Below are positions 56,859-64,000 of a DNA stretch of 64,000 bases, one piece after another. The position numbers and the translations under genes were made by a program. The notes below the pieces were generated by a model. The model worked only from the letters and a program-made list of their open reading frames with translations. It searched no databases and was not told the origin of the DNA. The stretch spans positions 646,848-710,847 of the forward strand of contig NZ_SZUA01000001.1 in the NCBI RefSeq assembly GCF_005239095.1, read 5' to 3'. This DNA is from Luteimonas gilva (GTDB lineage Bacteria > Pseudomonadota > Gammaproteobacteria > Xanthomonadales > Xanthomonadaceae). The first letter of the stretch is position 1. Each line of letters begins with the position of its first letter.

Positions 56859-58262
56859 TCACTTACCGCGTTTTTTGATGTGCCGGATCATGCGCTGCCG
56901 CTTGGCGACCTGCTTGTCGGTCAGCACGTTCTTCTTGTCCTTGTACGGATTCTCGCCTTCCTTGAACACGAAACGCACCGGCGTGCCGACCAGCTTGAAG
57001 CGCTTGCGGAAGAAATTCTCCAGGTAGCGCTTGTACGTGTCCGACAGCGTGCGCAAACGCGAGCCGTGGACGACGAAGGTCGGCGGATTCTCGCCGCCCG
57101 GATGCGCGAAGCGCAGCTTGGCGATGTGGCCGCGAACCACCGGCGGAGGATTGGCCTCGTAGGCGATTTCCAGGGCCTTGGTGATCTCGGACGTGCCGAA
57201 TTGGCGCGTCGCCGAAGCGTGCGCGCGGTGGATGGCGCGGAACAGTTCGCGCAGGCCCGAACCGTGCTTGGCGCTGATCCGCACCGCTTCGGCCCAGGTC
57301 ACGAAGGCCAATTTCCGCGACAGCAGCGCTTCCACCTGCTCGCGCTGGTAGGTGCTCAGCCCGTCCCACTTGTTGACCGCCACCACCAGGGCGCGGCCGG
57401 CGTCGAGGACGGCGCCGAGCACGCTGGCGTCCTGTTCGGTGACGCCTTCGGCGGCGTCGAGCATGATCACCACGACCTGCGCGTGCTCGATCGACTGCAG
57501 CGTCTTGATGATCGAAAACGTTTCGACCGCCTGTTCCACCTTGGATTTGCGGCGGATGCCGGCGGTGTCGATCAACCGGTATTTGCGCCCGTCGCGTTCC
57601 AGGTCCGTGGCGATGGAGTCGCGCGTCGTGCCCGCGACTTCGGAGGCAATCATGCGCTCCTCGCCCAGAATGCGGTTGACCAAGGTCGACTTGCCGACGT
57701 TCGGGCGGCCGACGAAGGCGATGCGCACGCGCTCGGGATCGTCGTCGAGGATCGTCGCATCGCCGTCGGCCGGCAACTTGGCCAGGACCTTCGCGAGCAG
57801 CTCGTCCAGGCCCTGGCGGTGCGCCGACGACACGGCGAAGACATCGGCGAAGCCGTAGCGCGAGAACTCGGCCAAAGCCGTGCGCGAATCCAGGCCGTCG
57901 GTCTTGTTGACCACCAGGAATACCGGCCGCGCGGTCTTGCGCAGCCATTGCAGGATGTCGTCGTCCAGCGAGGAGGCGCCTTCGCGGCCGTCGACCACGA
58001 ACAGCACCAGATCCGCCTCCCCCGCCGCGGCGCGCGACTGGCGCGCGGTCGCGCCGGCCAGGCCTTCTTCCTGGCCCGCGATGCCGCCGGTATCCACCAC
58101 CACGAACGGGCGCGCTTCGTTCAAGCGGCACACGCCGTAATGGCGGTCGCGCGTCACGCCGGGTTCGTCGTGAACGAGCGCGTCGCGGCTGCGGGTCAAC
58201 GCATTGAAGAGCGTCGACTTGCCGACGTTGGGACGGCCCACCAGGGCGACTAGCGGCAACAT
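56859..58262 (-). CDS. der: GTPase Der (EngA)
   Basis: Der is an essential double-GTPase for 50S ribosome assembly. The 467-residue protein has two G domains, each with GRPNVGKST (residues 9-17 and about 186-194), D-T-A/G-G-I switches ([13 protein letters not shown] and [13 protein letters not shown]) and NKxD ([10 protein letters not shown] and [10 protein letters not shown]). The C-terminal KH-like domain holds [20 protein letters not shown]. Complete. It lies behind bamB, as in most gammaproteobacteria. Confidence 0.97.
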   Translation of the reverse strand: MLPLVALVGRPNVGKSTLFNALTRSRDALVHDEPGVTRDRHYGVCRLNEARPFVVVDTGGIAGQEEGLAGATARQSRAAAGEADLVLFVVDGREGASSLDDDILQWLRKTARPVFLVVNKTDGLDSRTALAEFSRYGFADVFAVSSAHRQGLDELLAKVLAKLPADGDATILDDDPERVRIAFVGRPNVGKSTLVNRILGEERMIASEVAGTTRDSIATDLERDGRKYRLIDTAGIRRKSKVEQAVETFSIIKTLQSIEHAQVVVIMLDAAEGVTEQDASVLGAVLDAGRALVVAVNKWDGLSTYQREQVEALLSRKLAFVTWAEAVRISAKHGSGLRELFRAIHRAHASATRQFGTSEITKALEIAYEANPPPVVRGHIAKLRFAHPGGENPPTFVVHGSRLRTLSDTYKRYLENFFRKRFKLVGTPVRFVFKEGENPYKDKKNVLTDKQVAKRQRMIRHIKKRGK

Positions 58263-58371
58263 GGGTTCGGAATGCGGTTTCGGTTAACGGGGAGGCATAA
58301 AAACTCGGCCCCGGGCAGGCAGACTACCCGGGGCCGCGGGATGGGGCCAACTTTTCGCTGGCCGATGGCGC

Positions 58372-59562
58372 TTATTTGACCTCGAACGCGGTCAACTCGC
58401 CTTCGGTGTTCTGCACGATCAGGATGCCGTCGGCGACCACCGGCTGCGCCAACACCGGATCGCCGCCGACGCGCGAGCGCGCGGCGAAGGTGCCGTCGGA
58501 CAGCTTCAGCCAATGCACGTAGCCGTCGAAATCGCCGACTACGGCATAGTCGCCCTGCACCGCCGGCGCGCTCAAATTGCGCCGCACCAGGCCGGCTTGT
58601 TGCCACATCGCGGCGCCGCTCGAGCGGTCCAGAGCCCAGACCGTGCCGCCCGGATCGGCGACTACGACGCTGCCCGCGCCCAAGCCGAGGCCGCCGACGC
58701 CGCCGTTGTCCTTGGTCCACAGCGGACGCCCGCTGGGCGCGTCGATCGCCAGGGTCTCCTTCTTGTAGCTGGTCGCGTACAGCGTGGTGCCGTCGAGCAC
58801 GGGCGGCCCGTCGACGTCGGCCATGCGCTCGAGTTCGCTGCGGCCTTCGGCCTGGCCCACGGTCTGGGTCCAGAGTTCGGTGCCGTCGCTCATCGAGAGC
58901 GCGGTCACCGTGCCGTCGTCGTTGCCGATGAAGACGTAACCCGGGCCCAGCGTCGGCGTGCCGTTGCCGCGTACGGTGAGCACCGGCAGTTCCTTGCTCC
59001 AGAACCAGCGGCGCTCGCCGGTGGCGGCATCGAAGGCGCTGACGCGACCGTCGTTGGCGCGGACGATGACCAGGCCGTTGCCGACCGCCGGCGCGGCGAT
59101 GACTTCGTTGCTGACTTTGGCCTTCCACTTTTCGGCGCCGGTGGCGGCGTCGAGCGCGATCACGTCGCCCTCCATGCCGCCGACCACCACCAGGCCTTCG
59201 CCGGCGCCGGGGCCGCCGCCGAGCAGGAGTTCGGATTCGTAATGCCAGACCGGCTTGCCGCTACGCAAATCGAACGCGCGCACGCCGCCTTCCACCGCCG
59301 CTGCATACACGCGGCCGTCGGCGACCGCCGGACGCTGGCGCACGCCCAAGCGCTTCTCGCCCTTGCCCGCCTGCGCGGACCACAGCTTGGACACCTGCGC
59401 GCTGGCGGTGAAATCGGTCAGCTCCGCCGGCTCGTTCTGCTTGTTCTTATTGCCGCCGAACCAGCCCTTGATGGTGGTGCAGCCGCCGAGGGCGAACACG
59501 ACCAGAGCGGCGATGGCGGCGCGCTTGAGGAAAGCGCCTGGGAAGGATTGGGCTTGGATCAT
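58372..59562 (-). CDS. bamB: Outer-membrane assembly lipoprotein BamB
   Basis: BamB is the beta-propeller lipoprotein of the BAM complex that folds outer-membrane proteins. The 396-residue protein has a lipobox (FALGGCTTIKGWF) and PQQ-type blade repeats such as VYAAAVEGGVRAFDLRSGKP, VVVGGMEGDVIALDAATGAE and VVVADPGGTVWALDRSSGA. ATG 59562 is chosen because the signal peptide follows; the 37-residue extension is noise. Position between yfgM and der is conserved. Confidence 0.95.
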   Translation of the reverse strand: MIQAQSFPGAFLKRAAIAALVVFALGGCTTIKGWFGGNKNKQNEPAELTDFTASAQVSKLWSAQAGKGEKRLGVRQRPAVADGRVYAAAVEGGVRAFDLRSGKPVWHYESELLLGGGPGAGEGLVVVGGMEGDVIALDAATGAEKWKAKVSNEVIAAPAVGNGLVIVRANDGRVSAFDAATGERRWFWSKELPVLTVRGNGTPTLGPGYVFIGNDDGTVTALSMSDGTELWTQTVGQAEGRSELERMADVDGPPVLDGTTLYATSYKKETLAIDAPSGRPLWTKDNGGVGGLGLGAGSVVVADPGGTVWALDRSSGAAMWQQAGLVRRNLSAPAVQGDYAVVGDFDGYVHWLKLSDGTFAARSRVGGDPVLAQPVVADGILIVQNTEGELTAFEVK

Positions 59563-59632
59563 CGGATCGGTGTTCCTTGATTGATAGCCGACTCGAAGCC
59601 GGCCGGCGGCGCCGCGAACGGCCGCCAGTGTC

Positions 59633-60265
59633 TCAGGTCTTGCCGCCCGGTTTGGAGGGTGAGCCGCCGGCATCGGTCAGCTTGAGTTCAAGCAGGCGGC
59701 GATCGGCCGAGCCGGCATCCAGCAAGGTCAAAGCCCGCGCGTAGGCTTCGCGCGCGGCGTCGTGCTGGGCCAGAGCGACGTAAGCGTCGCCTTTGGCTTC
59801 CAATCCGCCGGCGTCGTTCGCGTCGGCCAGCAGCTGCAGCGCTTCCTTCGGCTTGCCCGCATCGGTCAGCAAACGGGCCAGGCGCTGGGAGACCGTGCCG
59901 GCGATGCCGGGATCTTCGGTTTTGATGCCGCGCAGGGTCGCGATGGCGTCGTCGCGCTTGCCGGCATCCACTTGCGCCTTCGCCAACTGCAGCGAGGCGA
60001 GCGCGGCGTATTCGCTGCCCACCGGCAAACCGGCCACGGAAGTCTTGGCTTTGTTCAGATCCGTACCGATGGCTTTGACGGTTTCGGCGTAGCGCGCGCT
60101 CGTCGAAGAACGTTCGTCCTGGGTGCGCTTCTGCCACCACTGCCAGCCGCCGATCAGGCCCAGGCCCAGGGCCACGCCGCCGATCAGGCTCAGCGCGTTC
60201 TTCTGCAGCCAACCGCGGACTTTTTCGCTTTGTTCGTGCTCGTCGAGCAGATCGTCGATCGCCAT
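59633..60265 (-). CDS. yfgM: YfgM-like ancillary SecYEG translocon protein
   Basis: The 210-residue protein has a cytoplasmic N-terminus (MAIDDLLDEHEQSEKVRGWL), one membrane helix (NALSLIGGVALGLGLIGGWQ) and a periplasmic TPR region (SEYAALASLQLAKAQVDAGK, EDPGIAGTVSQRLARLLTDA). This matches YfgM, which joins the SecYEG translocon and periplasmic chaperones in E. coli. The E. coli genes ispG and hisS that lie near it are not here; rodZ follows directly upstream. Confidence 0.92.
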   Translation of the reverse strand: MAIDDLLDEHEQSEKVRGWLQKNALSLIGGVALGLGLIGGWQWWQKRTQDERSSTSARYAETVKAIGTDLNKAKTSVAGLPVGSEYAALASLQLAKAQVDAGKRDDAIATLRGIKTEDPGIAGTVSQRLARLLTDAGKPKEALQLLADANDAGGLEAKGDAYVALAQHDAAREAYARALTLLDAGSADRRLLELKLTDAGGSPSKPGGKT

Positions 60266-60382
60266 GCGTTCTCTCGCCCGCGCCTGCGCGCGGGTCGTTC
60301 AAAAGGGGTACGGCCCGCGAGCGGGCCGCCATTCGCGCCCCTGGCGGATCGGATCAGACGGCGGCCGCAGCCGGCCGGAACT

Positions 60383-61186
60383 TCATTCGGGCGCCAGGGA
60401 ACCGTCAGAGGATACCGTAAAGCGCGCGACGTTGGCTCGCCGGAACGGCTCCAGATCGACCGGCTGGCCCGCTTGCAGCACTTCCACGGCCGTAGCGTTG
60501 CCGATCACCATCCGCGCCACTTCGCCGTTGCCGTAATGGCGCTGGCTGCCCGAAGCGACCAGGCCCTGTTCGATCGTGCGGCCGTCGGGCGCGACGATTT
60601 CGACCCAGCTGTCGCCGTTCATGCGCAGGCTGAGCGCCGACGCCGACTGCGCCGGCAGCGAGGCCAGCGAGGCCACCACGGGCGCGCGCTCCGGCGCAGC
60701 GGGGCGTTGGTTTTCCTGCGTCGTTTTCGATGCCTGGCGTCCGGCGGGCGCATCCAAGCGGGCGGCGTTGTCCTGCGGCAGGCTGAGCGGACCGCGCGTG
60801 GCCATCATCCACACCGGCACCACGATCACCGCGGTCATGACCACGTACACCGCGCGGCGCGCCACCTGTTCGAACAGGCGCTGCAGCGGCGGAGTGTGCA
60901 CGTGGCTGACGATTTCCGAAGGCTCGACCCGTTGCACGCCCGCCATCTCGATGGCGTCGTCGATCCGGATGCCGAGCAGCTTGGCGTAGCTGCGCAATTG
61001 GCCGCGCACGAATACCGCCGCGCCGGCCCGCTCCCAATCGTCGTTCTCCAGCGCCTGCACCACCCGCAGCGGCATTTTCAGCCGCGAGGCGACGTCTTCC
61101 AGGCGCAAGCCCTGCGCTTCGCGCGCGTGGCGCAGGCGGGCACCGCAGCCGGCCGGTGGGGAGCTGGATCGTTCTTGAGTGCTCAT
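60383..61186 (-). CDS. rodZ: Cytoskeleton protein RodZ
   Basis: RodZ links MreB to the membrane and supports rod shape. The 267-residue protein has an N-terminal HTH_25 domain (GARLRHAREAQGLRLEDVAS, VVQALENDDWERAGAAVFVR), a juxtamembrane basic stretch, one membrane helix (AVYVVMTAVIVVPVWMMATR), a Pro/Ala-rich linker and a periplasmic DUF4115 domain (LSLRMNGDSWVEIVAPDGRT). Its ATG overlaps the pilF stop. Confidence 0.92.
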   Translation of the reverse strand: MSTQERSSSPPAGCGARLRHAREAQGLRLEDVASRLKMPLRVVQALENDDWERAGAAVFVRGQLRSYAKLLGIRIDDAIEMAGVQRVEPSEIVSHVHTPPLQRLFEQVARRAVYVVMTAVIVVPVWMMATRGPLSLPQDNAARLDAPAGRQASKTTQENQRPAAPERAPVVASLASLPAQSASALSLRMNGDSWVEIVAPDGRTIEQGLVASGSQRHYGNGEVARMVIGNATAVEVLQAGQPVDLEPFRRANVARFTVSSDGSLAPE

Positions 61187-61990
61187 GGTCGTCGTGTTTC
61201 CACTGCGTTCGCGGTGCCGGCCTTAGGGAACTCCTGTTTCAGCCGGCGAACGTAACGATCGGCGGCAGCCCTGTCGCCGAGTTTGTTTTCGATTTGTGAC
61301 GCTAGTAGCAACGAAGGCGGATTGGCGGGAGCCGCGGCCAGGCGCCGCTCGGAGAAAGCGCGCGCTTCGAAGTATTCGCCCTTGCCGTAAGCCAACTCGG
61401 CCATGGCGGCCAGGGCGACCGGATTGCTCGGGTCCGACTGCAACGCTTTGCGTAGATCGCGTTCGGCGCGCGCCGACTGGCCGGCTTGCTGCGCGCAGGC
61501 GCCGGCGTTGGCCAGGGCGGCGCCGCGTTCGGGGTAATTGGGGATCGCCGCCGCCCGGTCGAACCAGCCCAAGGCTTCCTCGGCGCGGCCGTTGGCGCAA
61601 AGCCAGGCGCCGTAGTTGTTGAGCTCGGCGCCGCGGTCGGGGGCGAGTTCGGCCGCGCGCTGGTAATGCTGCCCGGCCTGGGCGCTGCGCCCGCGCTTGC
61701 TTTCCACCACCGCAAGCAAAGTGAAGGCCTCCGCCGACTGCGGATCTTCCTTCAGCGCCGTGCGGATCTCGCGCTCGGCTTCGTCCAGTTCGCCGCTGCG
61801 CACGCGGTTCGCGGCCAAGCCCAACCTTTCGCGGGCGCTGATGCGCTGCTTCACCTGGGCGCTGTCGCGGATGTTGGGCGGCGTCTGCAGTTCCCGGTAC
61901 TTGCCGCCGCTGTAGTTCGGCTTGATGAAGGTCAGGCGGCTGCACGCCGGCAGCGCCGCAGCAGCAGCCAGGGCCAGGAGCAGGAGAGCG

Positions 61991-62004
<14 letters not shown>
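61183..62004 (-). CDS. pilF: Type IV pilus assembly lipoprotein PilF/PilW
   Basis: PilF (PilW) helps the PilQ secretin assemble in the outer membrane. The 273-residue reading has a lipobox ([15 protein letters not shown]) and six TPR-type repeats, for example [20 protein letters not shown] and [20 protein letters not shown]. The GTG at 62004 is preceded by GGGGGGAAGG and is my choice; GTG 62019 is an alternative. The start lies inside the end of rlmN. The gene order rlmN-pilF-rodZ is normal for this group. Confidence 0.92.
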
Positions 62005-63151
<1,147 letters not shown>

Positions 63152-63158
63152 TTCGACA

Positions 63159-63584
63159 TCAACGTGCGTACACTTCGGTCGACGGGAAGAAGTACGCGAT
63201 CTCGACCGCGGCGGTTTCCGCGGCGTCGGAACCGTGCACGGCGTTCGCGTCGATCGAATCGGCGAAGTCGGCGCGGATCGTGCCCGGCGCGGCGTCCTTC
63301 GGATTGGTGGCGCCCATCAGCTCGCGGTTCTTGGCGATGGCGTTGTCGCCTTCCAGCACCTGGATCATCACCGGGCCGGAGCACATGAACTCGACCAGCG
63401 CGTTGAAGAACGGACGTTCGCGGTGCACCGCATAGAAACCCTCCGCTTCTTTGCGCGACAGGTGCTTCATCTTCGCGGCCGCGATCTTCAGGCCGGCTTT
63501 CTCGAAACGCGAATAAATCTCGCCGACGACGTTCTTGGCGACGGCATCGGGCTTGACGATCGACAGGGTGCGCTCCAGCGCCAT
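63159..63584 (-). CDS. ndk: Nucleoside diphosphate kinase
   Basis: Ndk balances nucleotide triphosphate pools by moving phosphate through an active-site His. The 141-residue protein is normal in length; the P-loop start is [20 protein letters not shown] and the catalytic His lies in the [20 protein letters not shown] segment. The Kpn loop reads [20 protein letters not shown]. Its stop is 7 bases before the rlmN GTG. It is the promoter-proximal gene of the ndk-rlmN-pilF-rodZ-yfgM-bamB-der run. Confidence 0.97.
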   Translation of the reverse strand: MALERTLSIVKPDAVAKNVVGEIYSRFEKAGLKIAAAKMKHLSRKEAEGFYAVHRERPFFNALVEFMCSGPVMIQVLEGDNAIAKNRELMGATNPKDAAPGTIRADFADSIDANAVHGSDAAETAAVEIAYFFPSTEVYAR

Positions 63585-63794
63585 GTGGATGAACTCCAGT
63601 GCGTGGGCCGTCCAGCCGCCCCTTGCAGCTGAACAAGACCCGAGGTTATCACGAAAAATCCGCGTGCGAACGCGGGGTTAGACACACTTTCGAAGGGAAT
63701 TTTAACGGATGCGTCATCCGGCGTACACCGGCCCTTGGCCGGTTTTGCGCCCCTTGACCGTTTGGCCCGGATCGTGCATCTTTCAATCATTCGT

Positions 63795-63812
63795 TTGAAT
63801 CGACTAATTCAA
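63795..63812. promoter_or_regulatory. Perfect dyad upstream of the TetR-type gene
   Basis: TTGAAT (63795-63800), six bases, ATTCAA (63807-63812), ending 15 bases before the ATG at 63828. A second TTTCAATCATT half lies just upstream. The size and place fit an autorepressor operator. Confidence 0.55.
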
Positions 63813-63827
63813 TCGGGGGATTGAGCC

Positions 63828-64000
63828 ATGGCCGGCACCAACTTCAACACCAAGGACCGCATCCTCGGCGCGGCCGAATCGCTGTTCGCTCAGCAAGGCT
63901 TCGCCGGCACGTCCCTGCGCGAGGTCACCAGCCGCGCCGACGTCAACATCGCGGCCGTCAATTACCACTTCGGCAGCAAGGAAAACCTGATCAACGAGGT
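63828..64000 (+). CDS. TetR family regulator, N-terminal part (runs off the window)
   Basis: Only 57 complete codons are seen. They encode a TetR-type DNA-binding domain: NTKDRILGAAESLFAQQGFA, then GTSLREVTSRADVNIAAVNY and HFGSKENLINEV, which is the standard helix-turn-helix ending in Y-x-x-F-x-S/G-K-E. The group with N-I-A-A-V-N-Y-H-F-G-S-K-E-N-L often has a DUF1956-type C-terminal domain, outside this window. A perfect dyad lies 15 bases upstream. The target is unknown. Confidence 0.9.
   Translation, partial: MAGTNFNTKDRILGAAESLFAQQGFAGTSLREVTSRADVNIAAVNYHFGSKENLINE

Overview
The window is a chromosomal segment of a high-GC gammaproteobacterium, most likely a Lysobacter-type member of the Xanthomonadaceae. 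The evidence is gene order (ftsK-lolA-rarA-crcB; ndk-rlmN-pilF-rodZ-yfgM-bamB-der), very GC-rich codon use, frequent GTG/TTG starts, and dense REP-type inverted repeats between genes. No rRNA or CRISPR array is seen. The two tRNAs are Ala-GGC and Glu-TTC.

Layout. 1-7050: the end of alanine dehydrogenase, then ftsK, a secreted Pro/Ala-rich protein, lolA, rarA, a fluoride riboswitch and crcB. 7168-13754: two secreted beta-propeller-type proteins and a membrane-bound CadC-type regulator with TPRs. 14056-15032: two small membrane proteins of unknown role. 15300-19349: a tight five-gene operon encoding three small secreted proteins, a C39-type peptidase and a coiled-coil/beta-barrel outer-membrane protein. 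It resembles the Pseudomonas Fap functional-amyloid system in its machinery but not in its subunits, and is the best candidate here for a little-described system. 19516-26582: metabolic and regulatory genes (racemase-like, GIY-YIG, hydrolase, cupin, oxidoreductase, GNAT-like, RidA, LysR, NTF2-like).

26600-30200 is the accessory part: a SdpR/SdpI-type pair under an overlapping operator, a frameshifted membrane gene, an AT-rich cassette of unknown genes, a phage-type gene, a near-perfect dif (XerCD) site at 29770-29797, and a decayed RidA gene. 30259-33438: a copper-resistance operon (MerR-type regulator, CopA, CopB).

33489-52564: the two tRNAs, a serine hydrolase, ppsR/ppsA (divergent), orn, tadA, an ArsR-SRPBCC pair, a LysR regulator, guaA, a LysE exporter, guaB, folD and small conserved genes. 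52561-56731: an Lrp regulator divergent from a second RidA, then mobA-moeA-moeB for molybdenum cofactor. 56859-63584: der-bamB-yfgM-rodZ-pilF-rlmN-ndk, all on the minus strand. The window ends inside a TetR-type regulator.

Recurring themes are repeats that have entered coding sequence (copB and the fourth amyloid-operon gene), REP pairs between a riboswitch and its gene and at gene ends, and two ArsR-type operons whose -10 boxes lie so close to the ATG that leaderless mRNAs are expected.
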